From: Leguminivora glycinivorella
Taxonomy: Eukaryota; Arthropoda; Insecta; Lepidoptera; Tortricidae
Length of the DNA stretch: 64,000 nt
Assembly (NCBI RefSeq): GCF_023078275.1
Contig: NC_062991.1
Span: 2,418,001 to 2,482,000, forward strand
Direction of reading: 5' to 3'
The translations under genes were made by a program, and so were the position numbers. Positions 34,183-44,985 of this stretch are shown piece after piece. Positions within the stretch are counted from its first letter, which is position 1, and every line of letters begins with the position of its first letter. The notes beneath the pieces are model-generated. The model was not told where the DNA came from. It worked only from the letters and a program-made list of their open reading frames with translations, and ran no database searches.

Positions 34183-35003
34183 TTTATAGTTTTTGCAGAT
34201 GATTTTTGTACTCGTGTAGTAAGAGGAGTAGATGTGTTGTTTTCTTTATCTAACGAGGCTCGTGTTCTTATAGAAGTAGAGGGGGTAAAGGGCTCAATCA
34301 AAGGAGTGTCATTAATAAATGCTAAATTTGTAGGATTACCTATGCATGACTTAGGAACTTTGATATCTTTTAAAAGTAAAGCAAACACTTCCCAGCCAAT
34401 TGGTTTAGGACGTTTAAGACATCTAACCGTGTCGCTCACCAAATCAGTAATATTGCTATTTTGAATAGTCTGGTTGTTTATAACAACTTCACCAGTCTGC
34501 TTCCACCAAATTTTAGGTTTACTTAAAACAATGTAATCTAATAGCGTTCTAGCTTTTTTTTCATAAGATTTAGGTAATATCTCTATTATTTTTGATGGAC
34601 TGATCGGCATTGATTCTTGATTTATTTCACCAGGTGTCGTGTTAAACAAAGATGGTGCAGGTATCTCAGTTACATCACCTTTCGCTGATTCCTTATATTC
34701 TGTCTCCTCCTTTTTGGGTATCTTTGAATTTATGATATCATTACTTTCTTTGTTGAATTGATCGAACCCCTCCATTACTATAGGTATCTTAAACGGTTTT
34801 CGATCTGTTTCAATAAAATGTAGAAACCGCTGCAATGCTTGAGAATAAAGCATCCATTTTTCACGATCGTTCATTTTACTTTTGAGAATTTTTTGCATCT
34901 CTTCATCTAGCCGAGATGAGGAATTTTCAGGAGGGTTCTCATTGCGTTTCAACTTTTCAATAAAGTCCGATTCAACTAATAACATTTTTTTCGTGTTTTC
35001 CAT
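34158..35003 (-). CDS. Polinton conserved protein of unknown function
   Basis: 281 aa. The N-terminal third is charged, with REKWMLYSQALQRFLHFI near residue 47. A conserved block at about 150-225 contains LDYIVLSKPKIWWKQTGE, then SNITDLVSDTVR and PIGWEVFALLLKDIKVP. The C-terminus is Ser/Thr-rich. I recall the central block recurring between ATPase and integrase in animal Polintons, but no biochemical role is known to me. The start codon lies 9 nt after the stop of the second frame of the preceding small gene, and the 3' end overlaps the integrase. Structural or scaffold functions are possible but unproven. Confidence 0.7.
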   Translation of the reverse strand: MENTKKMLLVESDFIEKLKRNENPPENSSSRLDEEMQKILKSKMNDREKWMLYSQALQRFLHFIETDRKPFKIPIVMEGFDQFNKESNDIINSKIPKKEETEYKESAKGDVTEIPAPSLFNTTPGEINQESMPISPSKIIEILPKSYEKKARTLLDYIVLSKPKIWWKQTGEVVINNQTIQNSNITDLVSDTVRCLKRPKPIGWEVFALLLKDIKVPKSCIGNPTNLAFINDTPLIEPFTPSTSIRTRASLDKENNTSTPLTTRVQKSSAKTINWERWTPY

Positions 35004-35012
35004 TTTGTTTAT

Positions 35013-35340
35013 TTATGATAAAGAGTTAACTAAGGCACTTAGAACTGCTCCTAAAATAATAGGTAAAAAGGCACCTCCTTTTTGAATTATAACCGTTTTT
35101 CTTAATTTATGTTTACCTTTTGAAACTAATTTCCTTAATATGTCTTTGTACTTTTTTAACTTTGTTTTTTCTTTTTTTTTCTAAAGGAATTTTCCCATTC
35201 AGAACGTTATAAATGCACTCGCATATAATGTTGATCTCTTCATCATCACAAGATTTAAGTAATGCAGTACGATATTTGGGTTTAAGCAAGTGCAATGCTT
35301 CTAATAAATGTTTATATGTGTTTACTCTTGCATGCATCAT
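35013..35340 (-). pseudogene. Small basic protein with hydrophobic GG tail, one frameshift
   Basis: The first frame (35340-35113) encodes about 75 aa with LHLLKPKYRTALLKSC and IICECIYNVLNGKIPL, then a lysine-rich run. The expected C-terminus lies in another frame down to the stop at 35013-35015. It is basic, then QKGGAFLPIILGAVLSAL. A basic segment followed by two glycines and a hydrophobic helix resembles the adenovirus core protein X arrangement. This supports a DNA-binding or membrane-active minor virion role (inference). The break lies in A/T runs, probably the T9 at 35172-35180, and behaves like one extra base. The start overlaps the ATPase stop (ATGA). Confidence 0.6.
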
Positions 35341-35996
35341 GTAGAACTGACTAAAATTTGTTGATTTTTATCATATTTAAATCCTTTTTTGGGTACATAC
35401 ACTGTGCAATGTCCATCAAATGGAAATATTTTTGTTTTAAAACGACATATGTCATTTGTATTTTGTTTCAGATCAATCATAAGGTAACCATGAGCATCCT
35501 TTGTAGCATCTTTGTAGGCTTCATCCACGAATTTTGAGTTTTCAGGACAAACTTGTCGTGACAGGTATCGTATTTGAGTTTTATCTCTAGGGTTCTTAAA
35601 AAATACAATGTAGCTTGTGTTCAGTGAAATATCACGTTGACCTCTTCCTTGATGAAATATGTTTTGTGTTATATAAAAAACACTTAAATTTCTATGATGA
35701 CTTCCTTTAGTAAAAATATCAACAACTCGTCCATCTGATTCTCTCATTAAATCATCTATTATTAGAAGTTTAGGTTTTTTCCCATCGAAAGTTGAAAAAT
35801 CTGGTATTCCTTGACTATAATTTACATTTTCTAGATTATAAAGAGGTTGCATTTCATCATAACACCAAATAATTTCATCAAATTCTATGTTACATATCTC
35901 TTTAGTATTATTCAAAAAATTTGTAACAAATTGAGTTTTGCCACACCCACTGGGACCTGCGACAATGGTAGTGAAAGGATGATAAAAATGAATCAT
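35337..35996 (-). CDS. Polinton DNA-packaging ATPase (A32/FtsK-HerA type)
   Basis: 219 aa, intact. Walker A is GPSGCGKT at residues 14-21 and Walker B is LLIIDD at 77-82. A downstream YITQN segment near 130 sits in the usual sensor position. The family powers genome packaging into capsids in Polintons and large DNA viruses. It is the first gene of the leftward virion module, preceded by a 396-bp non-coding gap. Its stop codon overlaps the next start by ATGA. Length is typical. Confidence 0.93.
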   Translation of the reverse strand: MIHFYHPFTTIVAGPSGCGKTQFVTNFLNNTKEICNIEFDEIIWCYDEMQPLYNLENVNYSQGIPDFSTFDGKKPKLLIIDDLMRESDGRVVDIFTKGSHHRNLSVFYITQNIFHQGRGQRDISLNTSYIVFFKNPRDKTQIRYLSRQVCPENSKFVDEAYKDATKDAHGYLMIDLKQNTNDICRFKTKIFPFDGHCTVYVPKKGFKYDKNQQILVSST

Positions 35997-36392
35997 CTTT
36001 GAATGCTGTAATATGTTTAACAGTGTTGATATGAATGCGGATAGACATTAAATGGTGCTATTCAATAAACATATTACTATTTAAACTAAAGTAGAGTAAA
36101 AAAAAAACTGATAAAAAATATGTATATTTATTCTGATATTAACACTTTTCTTTATTATCTATTGTTACATTTGATATACCCAACCACCAATTTAAATTTA
36201 AACATAAAAAACAATAAATCTATGTTTACAATATTCTTATGCCAAAACACGAATAAATGTTAAATTAAACAATTAATTAAAATATAATTTACAATTAAAT
36301 TTAAGTTAACTATTCAAATTTACATACAAAATATATATTACAAACAATAATTCGAATTTGAATGTTCTGTCATTTACATGACAAAATTTAAA
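35997..36392. other. AT-rich spacer between polymerase and ATPase genes
   Basis: No frame. It presumably holds the polymerase 3' end and the ATPase promoter, but I see no clear TATA box. Confidence 0.5.
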
Positions 36393-39300
36393 TTATTTTT
36401 TTATTTTACAATGTCCCCACGCAAGGGTGTCACAAGTGTTTTCTAATAAGTAACGTTTTGTATCATCATGAGATAATGATATTTTATTAATTTTTTGAGT
36501 GAATATTACATGTTTTATAGATTTAAATCTTAGCATTTGAGCACGTTGCACATTTTTGTTAAATAAACATGTTTTGAAATTATTTAGAGTAAATTTCTTT
36601 GTAACACATACATTGACTCCTTTAGCTTTTGATAAAACACCATATTTACCTTTTTTGTCATCATTCTCATCATATTTTTCAACATCTAAGGCATACATTT
36701 TAGATTTTAGACCAACGAACTCTTTTAAAATTCTACCATTATTTTCATCTTTGAAAAATCCTAATCGCTTTTTATTTATAAGTGGGAAATTATATTTATT
36801 GATAGGAGGATAGTCAGATGTATCAAAATAGAAATTAAGATCTTTTTTTATATCTGCATAAAAATTTTCAGTGAAAATTTGATAAATTAAACTATCCGTA
36901 TCTGTATAAAGAAGTTTGAGTTTGTTAGGATATTTGATTTTCATGTAGTTGTAGTGAAAGTCATACATTAAAGTTTTTGATATATCTAATACACAAAACC
37001 CCAAATAAATCGGTTTATTATAAAAGACTTTAGTTTTTTTCAATTGAACAGCTACTAAATTCTCTGAGAATATGGATAGACTGTGGAACTCAGGTCTAGC
37101 TATAAAAGACTGAACCCCTTGCGATTTCCCTCGATTTTCCCAGTGATTTAATAATTTGACGTTTACACGTTTTGCAACATTTTCCATAGTCTTACCGAAC
37201 ACTGAATTGTTCATTAGTTTAAAAAAATCTTTTTCAAAATCAGATGATGCCAGCGATCTCATGTGGGTATTTAAATCTATGTAACTTTTTAACCACATAG
37301 ACTGCTGAAATTTAAGAATGCGATGTATTTTACTTAATACCAAACCATTCTTCAAACACTGTTTTAGATTTCGATAATGAATTACATAATTAGTTTTTCT
37401 ATTTAAATTAGGAATCAGTTTTTTTCTTTACAATTACCCAAACAAACGTTTTCAGGACAGAATGGTAAATCTGAATGTGAGTCATGAATTTCGTTAGGGT
37501 ATTCGAGGTCAACTTCTAATATGAAACCATGATCAGCGTCATCGGCTATATTGAAGTCTGTATCTACATGAACCCATTCAAATTTACCTGTAGGGAGACA
37601 TTGAGACATAGCCCATCCGTAAAGGTTGTTTGCATCAAAATACATAAGATAGGACGATGGTATGTTTGAATCAAAATCATCCATAAATTTATTATTAGCT
37701 TTCGCATATCTGTTACTACATTGCGATATGCCACCTCGAATATTTTTGCAATTAATGATATTTTATCTATATCAGTTAGGAGTTCTAATTTTATTTTTGT
37801 AGTAAATAACATTGCATCCCAACTTAATCCTGGAGCAGTATAATAATGAGCGGGATCTAAACCATACGTCTTAAGACAAAGGTTTCTAAAATTTTCAAAT
37901 ACGTCAGCCAGTAACAAAACATCTGTTTTTAGGTATAAATCGGAGTAATCGCCCATATTTTTGCAACGAAAATGGGACCAAACATCTTTTGCATGATTAT
38001 AATCATCTTCTGAGATGTGACTATCAGTCAAAGAACTAAAAAAATTGTCTTTAGAGGGAAGATCAGTTAACTTTAAAGAATCGTATGATGTCATGTATTC
38101 ATACGGATACACACCCTTTCGTAATAAGCGTTTAAAATCGTCCTCACAAGTGAAATTCAATTTTAATTCATGAAATTGTTTAGGAAACAAGTTTTTTGCT
38201 AGTTTATCAAGACTGCTGGGCATAAATTTAAGTGAATCTACAAACCTCAATTTGATTGTGCGATTATTTATTTGTAACTTCTTAGAAAATGAAATGTATT
38301 TTTCTTTGTTCTGTGGAATCAATTCAATGTCCCCTTCCACCAAACCAAGTCCATGTACTATGAAATGACTATCATAATTACTCAAATTATGAAAAAATAC
38401 AGGTATAAATTGAGGTGCTTTGTATTTTTCAGAACAAAATGTATGTGCTACGCCTTCGTAAAGACCAGTATGGAAATTGTAGGAAATGATAGAATCACTA
38501 TTTAAATTTCTATCACAAATGTAACATGTCCTACTCTGAGCAATATGTTTATTATTTTCAATGGATAAAGGCAATGGAGTTTTTCCGAAAGTATTCCTCT
38601 TACAAATGCTTTTTAAATCTTTTTCTATGTACTTCATAAATACCTGGGTGCAATCTTTACCTTTGTATGTTCTATACACAGACAATTTATCATTATAAGA
38701 ACACTTAATATAATATCCAAAACCTCATGTTTTTGAATATTTGTAGTAGAAGATGTTGTAGGGTTATTTGACTGTGTTGCTATTGGGTTTAAAAAGGCTT
38801 CAAAATCAGCATAAACAACAAAAGGCACCCTTAATTTACGTTCGTAATTATCGAAGGTAACTTCATTGGTGGGAACGTTTTCATTGAACCAGTTTTTCTT
38901 TTTATCTTGTTCTGAAGGTAAATGTGTGCAAACATGGAAACAATCGTTTTTTTGATGTTTCATTAAATTTTCGTGAGTTGTGAAGTTGGATAAGCATCCA
39001 TCGCAAATATGAACAGCATGCTGTGTATTTGATAATTGCTTAGATACTAATCTAGATAAGTTTTTGATAAAGCAATAATGTCCGTTACTATTTTTGGATA
39101 TATACAATAAGTTCAAATGGATATCTTTTCTACACTTTGTTAAATGCAATGGTCCTACTATATCATGTTTTTTATTTTGAGAATTGTATTCAATTCCAAA
39201 AACGTTTATGCTCATATTATTATTATTTTCAAATTTTGGAATATCCCCCAATTTTATTGGAAAAGTTAAATCTCTAAAATTCAATTTATTTTTATGAACA

Positions 39301-40124
39301 ATATACGATTTAGTACAGTTTGAACGATGGTTTGTTGGGGGTATAATCCTGACAATACTGCCCATCTAAAACATTCTTGATCACTATTTTTTACATTAAT
39401 AACTGCTTTTTTATTTTGAATATCTCGTGGTAACTCAATATAAGAAGAACCGCGCAACGGATTAAATTTGTTAACATTAACATCTAGATAGTTAAATTTT
39501 ACTAAACCCCACCCACTGTCTTTTCTTTCAAAGTTGGATAATTTTGTTAATATATCCTTAACCACGGACTCGAAAATTTCATCCTTGTCGCTACTAGTAT
39601 CAATAATATTGTTACATAATTGGAAATCAAAAGTATTATTGATTTGTTTGCTCTCTTGTGTAAAATCGGCATTTAGAATAAAGTTAACTTTCAATGCAAA
39701 ATGATTACTAAGGGAACGATCCAATAATGCAAAGATTTTATCTCTATTCTTTTGTAAAATAGTTTCAGGTGTAAAAGGTTGGTAAACTTTTTCATTAAGT
39801 AGTATTCTATAAGTGGCCACCCTATTCTTAAACGCATTCTCAATTAATTGAACATCAATCCATTCTAAGTCAGATCTTATAACATTATTTTTATGAAGAT
39901 TACTGTTTAAATGATTTTTAAAATATCTTTTAGACACTAACTTTTTACATACAGAACATTCAATTTCAGCATTATTATTTGTACTTACAATGACAGAAGG
40001 GGTTGGTTTAGATGACGTTGATGATGTAGGCTCAACAGCTAGGCGACTTTTCTTAACAGATACTTCTTCTTCTGTCTCTAAAACTGTAGCCGACCTTTTC
40101 AATCCACCTCCTATTTGAGAAGAT
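36393..40124 (-). pseudogene. Protein-primed family B DNA polymerase, main exon, four frameshifts
   Basis: All catalytic motifs survive but in five frames. In order: a zinc finger of the C-x2-C-x11-H-x5-H type (about 39893-39958); Exo I YADFEAF (about 38800); Exo II NLSNYDSHF (about 38370); Exo III YLKTDVLLLAD (about 37920); motif A DANNLYGW (about 37625); motif B NSVFGK (about 37200); and motif C YTDTDS (about 36900). Breaks are at homopolymers 39337-39341 (G5), 38719-38722 (A4), 37743-37747 (T5) and 37419-37425 (T7), plus-strand reading. Each behaves as one missing base. The exon probably begins at the TTTTAG acceptor (40125-40130), in phase with the donor at 40792-40797. The enzyme would replicate the element from protein-primed ends. 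Confidence 0.9.
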
Positions 40125-40206
40125 CTAAAACAACGAAAACATATACATTTATAAATACTCTGATGCGAGATATAATTAAAAATATTTAAATGTTACTTCA
40201 TTTATA

Positions 40207-40494
40207 CTAACTCAAATCTTTTCGACACTGCTGACAATAGGCTTGCATCATTAAAACACCGTCAATTACATCTTCAGATACAGTTTTCTTCTTGGAATCG
40301 TTGATATAATGACCACTACATGGTGTAAAGTATGGTTTAATATCAAAATCTTCCACTAATGTAGAAGGTAACTTATTTTCTGTGTACCAGAGCCTTATAC
40401 TGTTATGGAAACATTTTAAAATAAATTCTTTACTTAATTGTGCAATCTTGTCACGAGGTAAAGTGGGCCCAATATGATAGTAAGTAAAAACCAT
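40207..40494 (-). CDS. 95-aa Polinton-associated protein, nested in the polymerase intron
   Basis: The start at 40494 is the first true ATG. The frame extends up to 40512 without one. It begins MVFTYYHIGPTLPR, contains FHNSIRLWYTENKLP and GHYINDSKK, and ends in a cysteine pair YCQQCRKDL. Function unknown. I recall similar small proteins upstream of PolB in insect Polintons. It has its own promoter signals: TATATAAA (40580-40587) and an arthropod initiator TCAGT (40551-40555), placing the ATG about 60 nt into the transcript. It could alternatively be an upstream exon, but its stop precedes any good donor. Confidence 0.65.
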   Translation of the reverse strand: MVFTYYHIGPTLPRDKIAQLSKEFILKCFHNSIRLWYTENKLPSTLVEDFDIKPYFTPCSGHYINDSKKKTVSEDVIDGVLMMQAYCQQCRKDLS

Positions 40495-40550
40495 TTTGGA
40501 AATGAACGTCACAAATAAGTATTACAATTATTGAAGCACGGTGGTAAAAC

Positions 40551-40587
40551 ACTGAATGATAACAATCTCAGATACCCCGTTTATATA
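40551..40587 (-). promoter_or_regulatory. TATA box and initiator for the 95-aa gene
   Basis: TATATAAA at 40587-40580 and TCAGT at 40555-40551. The spacing from TATA to the initiator A is about 34 nt, close to the arthropod norm. Confidence 0.65.
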
Positions 40588-40815
40588 TGTGGGCTCTCCC
40601 ACCTCACCATCAACGTAACAATAAGATCAAGTATCGCCTCGTTAAAAAACTATCCTATTGTTCAGCAGGTAATGGAATAATCGCTACAAGTAGAAACAAG
40701 ATCCGGTCATAACAAGTTAAAACTCAACATGAAGCAGGTATTCGTTAAATGGTTTGAACATGCAGGAACATGAATATTTTAAGTGGAAATAACTTACGTC
40801 TCTCCGTGACATTGG

Positions 40816-40823
40816 CTCACAAG
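40816..40823. repeat. hAT target-site duplication, left
   Basis: CTCACAAG, repeated at 44978-44985. Confidence 0.93.
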
Positions 40824-41739
40824 CAGGGACCGGAACCGCTTACCATAACCGGGGTTTTTCATAGGCTTATTTTAGAAGTTGTTTTAAAAACCCCAACCAT
40901 AATGGTAACCTTTTGTAAGGGTGACTGTTTGATAGGGTAAGCCTATCTGATACAGTTAACTTAAATAACCTCTAACGAAAACCAAACCCAGTCTTAAAGG
41001 TTACCCTATCATTTTAATTATTAAACCGTTTAAGCAACTTTAATCTCTGCGCACATTGAAATTCAACTTATTATTGAATAACCATAGCGAGTACAAGCTC
41101 ATACGTATCGTCTCTAAACAAGTTTATGTCGATTCAAATAACGTAGTTTTATGTCGATTCAAACAATATTGGACTTTAAAACCTTACACTAAAATTTAAA
41201 ACATAACTGACCTGAATTATCATAGTGTGTTTTGACATTGAATGCATTCGTAGCGCGCGCCGGGTCGTTCTATTGTTTATCTATCTTACCTGTGCGTTTC
41301 CGAACAAGCTTTTTAAAGATCAACCTTTTGTTTGGCCGTCGGACCATCTCACCAAAGACGCTCATACTCGAGAGCAAATTTTAGTAAAGAACTAACTAAA
41401 AAAAATATTGTAAAAGAACAAAGCAAATAATTATATCGATATCTTACGATTAGATAATTGAAAACATCTTCTCAATTGGGCTTTGTTAAAAATGTCAAAA
41501 TAGCTATTTATGCAACAAGTGCGGAAAGTAGGTGATTTCTGATGAGTGTCATATAAGCCGATACGAGTCGGAATTTCGGAAATCATCTTTGCGCACATGT
41601 TTCAAAGTTTTCAAACAATGCTTTACTTTGCATTGTGCGAGTAAATAAAAAAACATAATAAGACAAAATACTTTAGTAATTATTAAAATTAAAAGTTATG
41701 TTAGTACAATTTTCGAATTTGAAAGACATTGGTTTTATG

Positions 41740-43960
41740 GGACTTATAATAGTAAAGTTCAAAATAAAATAAAAAAATTGAATTTTAAAAAGCACTAGTG
41801 CGGAAAAGTATTACTTTCCACACGATTTTTATGGGACTGATAGTGAAGTTAAAGTTAAGTTTAACTTCACTATCAGTCCCAGTCATCAGTTAAGTTAAAG
41901 TTAAAAGCAAAATAAAAAAAAATGTTAAAAGCACCAGTGAATATTGTGGAAAAGTACCTACTTCTTTCCGCACAATTTTGCTTCATAGAAAACGCACTTT
42001 TCGAGCACATACATTCTAATAGCTATTTTTATGGGACTAATAGTGAAGTTCAAAATTTAAAGAAAAATGAAAAGTAAAAAGCACTAGTGCGGAAAAGTAC
42101 TTTCCGCACGATTTTGCTTCATAGAAAACGCACTTTTCGAGCACATACAGTGCTATTTTTATGGGACTGATAGAGAAGTAACAAATTAAAAAAAAGTAAA
42201 AAGCACTAGTACGGAAAAGTACTACTTTCCGCACGATTTTTCTGGGATAGACAGTGAAGTTCAAAATTTAAAAAAAAATTAAAAGTAAAAAGCACTAGTG
42301 ACTAGTGCGGAAAAGTAGGTACTACTATCCGCACAATTTTGCTTCATAGAATACGCACTTTTCAAACACATACATTGTAATAGCTATTTTTATGGGACTG
42401 ATAGTGAAGTCCTAAATAAAATAAAAAATTAAAAGTAAAAAGTACCAGTGCCGAAAAGTACTCTACTTTCCGCACGATCTTACTTTATAGAAAACGCACT
42501 TTTGTAATAGCTATTTTTATGGGACTGATAGTGAAGTTCAAAATTAAAAGTAAAAAACACTAGTGCGGAAAAGTACTACTTTCCGCACGATTTTCCGGGG
42601 ACGGATAGTGAAGTTCAAAATGTAAAAAAAAAGAAAAGTAAAAAGCACTAGTGTGGAAAAGTATTACTTTCCGCACGATTTTGTTTCATAGGAAACGCAC
42701 TTCTCGAGCACACATACATTATAATAGCTATTTTTATGAGACTCATAGCGAAGTTCATAATAAAAAAAAAATTAAAGTAAAAAGCACTAGTTTCAAAAAG
42801 TACTACTTTCGACACGATTTTTCTGGGACGTATAGTAAAGTTCAAAATTAAAAAAAAAATTAAAAGTAAAAAGCACTAGTGACTAGTGCGGAAAAGTAGG
42901 TACTACTATCCGAACAATTTTGCTTCATAGAATACGCACTTTTCAAACACATACATTGTAATAGCTATTTTTATGGGACTGATAGTGAAGTCCTAAATAA
43001 AATAAAAAATTAAAAGTAAAAAGTACCAGTGCCGAAAAGTACTCTACTTTCCGCACGATCTTATTTTATAGAAAACGCACTTTTGTAATAGCTATTTTTA
43101 TGGGACTGATAGTGAAGTTCAAAATTAAAGGAAAAGTACTACTTTCCGCACGATTTTCCGGGGACGGATAGTGAAGTTCAAAATGTAAAAAAAAAGAAAA
43201 GTAAAAAGCACTAGTGTGGAAAAGTATTACTTTCCGCACGATTTTGTTTCATAGGAAACGCACTTCTCGAGCACACATACATTATAATAGCTATTTTTAT
43301 GAGACTCATAGCGAAGTTCATAATAAAAAAAAAATTAAAGTAAAAAGCACTAGTTTCAAAAAGTACTACTTTCGACACGATTTTTCTGGGACGTATAGTA
43401 AAGTTCAAAATTTAAAAACATTTGAAAAGTAAAAAGCGCTAGTGCGGAAAAGTACTACTTTCCGCACAATGTTGCTACATATAAATCGCACTTTCCGAGC
43501 ACATACATTATAATAGCTATTTTTACGGGACTGATAGCGAAGTTCATAATTTAAAAAAAAAAGTAAAAAACCCTAGTGCGAAAATGTACAACTTTCCGAA
43601 CGATTTTTCTGGGACGGATGGTGGCCTTCAAAATTTAAATAAAATTGGAATGTAAAAAACACTAGTGCGGAAAAGTACTACTTTCCGCATGATTTTGTTT
43701 TATAGAAAACGCACTTTTCGAGCACATACATTGTTATAGCTATTTTTATGGGAGTGATGGTGAAGTTCAAAATTTAAAGTAAAAAGAACTAGTGTGGAAA
43801 AGTACTACTTTAAAAGTACCTACTACTTGCTGCACGATTTTGCTTCGTAAAAAACGTACTTTTCGAGCACATGCATTGTAAACGCACTTTTTGAGCACAT
43901 GCATTGTTATAGTTATTTTTATGAGACTGATAGTGAAGTTCAAAATAAATAAAAATTAAA
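41740..43960. repeat. Satellite-like tandem array with palindromic units
   Basis: Units of roughly 100-145 bp repeat the order AAAAGCACTAGTGCGG, AAAGTACTACTTTCCGCACG, TTGCTTCATAGAAAACGCAC, TTCGAGCACATACATT and TTTTTATGGGACTGATAGTG. Each full unit contains a hairpin-capable GTGCGGAAA...TTTCCGCAC. A larger block of about 560-580 bp is itself duplicated (about 42260-42840 and 42840-43405). Two identical 65-aa frames in it are repeat translation, not genes. Confidence 0.88.
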
Positions 43961-43964
43961 AGTA

Positions 43965-44533
43965 AAAAACCGGCCAAGAGCGTGTCGGGCCACGCTCAGT
44001 GTAGGGTTCCGTAGTTTTCCGTATTTTTCTCAAAAACTACTGAACCTATCAAGTTCAAAACAATTTTCCTAGAAAGTTTTTATAAAGTTCTACATTTGTG
44101 ATTTTTTTCATATTTTTTAAACATATGGTTCAAAAGTTAGAGGGGGGGGAAGCATTTTTTTTCCTTTAGGAGCGATTATTTCCAAAAATATTAATATTAT
44201 CAAAAAACGATCTTAGTAAACCCTTATTCATTTTTAAATACCTATCTAAAAACATATCATACGTTGGGGTTGGAATAAAAAAAAATTCAGCCCCCACTTT
44301 ACATGTAGGGGGGGTACCCCAATAAAACATTTTTTTCCATTTTTTATTTTTGAACTTTGTTGGCGTGATTAATATACATATTGGTACCAAATTTCAGCTG
44401 TCTAGTGCTAACGGTTACTGAGATTATCCGCGGACGGACGGACGGACGGACGGACGGACGGACGGACGGACGGACAGACAGACAGACATGGCGAAACTAT
44501 AAGGGTTCCTAGTTGACTACGGAACCCTAAAAG
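43965..44533. repeat. Dispersed lepidopteran repeat with GGAC microsatellite
   Basis: Starts AAACCGGCCAAGAGCGTGTC, ends CTACGGAACCCTAAAA, and contains a GGAC tandem run (about 44433-44475) followed by CAGACAGACAGACATGGCGA. This is one of the most abundant lepidopteran interspersed repeats, as I recall it. It sits inside the hAT. Confidence 0.7.
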
Positions 44534-44977
44534 TAGGTACAAAACCTTGCTTGCTGTAAAAACCTACTTCATTTTATTCCCTTATAATATACTGATGAGT
44601 ACGAGTAGGTCAATAATTGTACTATCAAATACAGAAACTAAATGACGTACATATCAAATGGTAATAACTACGCAAATTCGAGTGCATGCGTCTGAGACAA
44701 GCTCTATCTATAGCAAACCAGTTTCAATGTAGAAAGACAACAAGGAACGGATAAAGCTTACCATAACTCAATGAAAACAGGTTTTAAAAACCCTATCGCG
44801 ATAGGGTTTCGGAGTTAACTTAGTTAGTAGTTATGGTAACCTCATAGTAACAGATTCAATAAGCTTACCGTTTTAAAAGGTTACCTTTAAAAAAGCTTAC
44901 CGTTTTATTTAGTAAGAAAATTGATTGGGTAAGCAAATTGATGAAGTTAAGCCTAAAAAGGGGTTTTCCGGTCCCTG

Positions 44978-44985
44978 CTCACAAG
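44978..44985. repeat. hAT target-site duplication, right
   Basis: CTCACAAG, matching 40816-40823. Confidence 0.93.

Larger units (their letters stand above)
40824..44977. mobile_element. Non-autonomous hAT element, 4154 bp, inside the Polinton
   Basis: Perfect 12-bp ends CAGGGACCGGAA and an 8-bp duplication. Both subterminal zones (about 40830-41030 and 44760-44960) are packed with GGTAACC/GCTTACC-type motifs in both orientations, as expected of hAT transposase-binding repeats. The core is a satellite array (41740-43960) followed by a dispersed lepidopteran repeat (43965-44533). No transposase frame, so it must have been moved in trans. Confidence 0.93.

Noticed and set aside
32880..39345. 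Programmed ribosomal frameshifting as the reason for the polymerase and penton breaks
   Set aside because: None of the sites forms a canonical X-XXY-YYZ slippery heptamer in the zero frame with an obvious downstream structure, and five such events would be needed. Base loss in homopolymers is simpler.
42648..43408. Two identical 65-aa frames as duplicated genes
   Set aside because: They are the translation of a duplicated satellite block and have antisense frames of equal quality.
44433..44480. CRISPR or regulatory array at the GGAC repeats
   Set aside because: It is a simple 4-bp microsatellite inside a known type of interspersed repeat, with no spacers.
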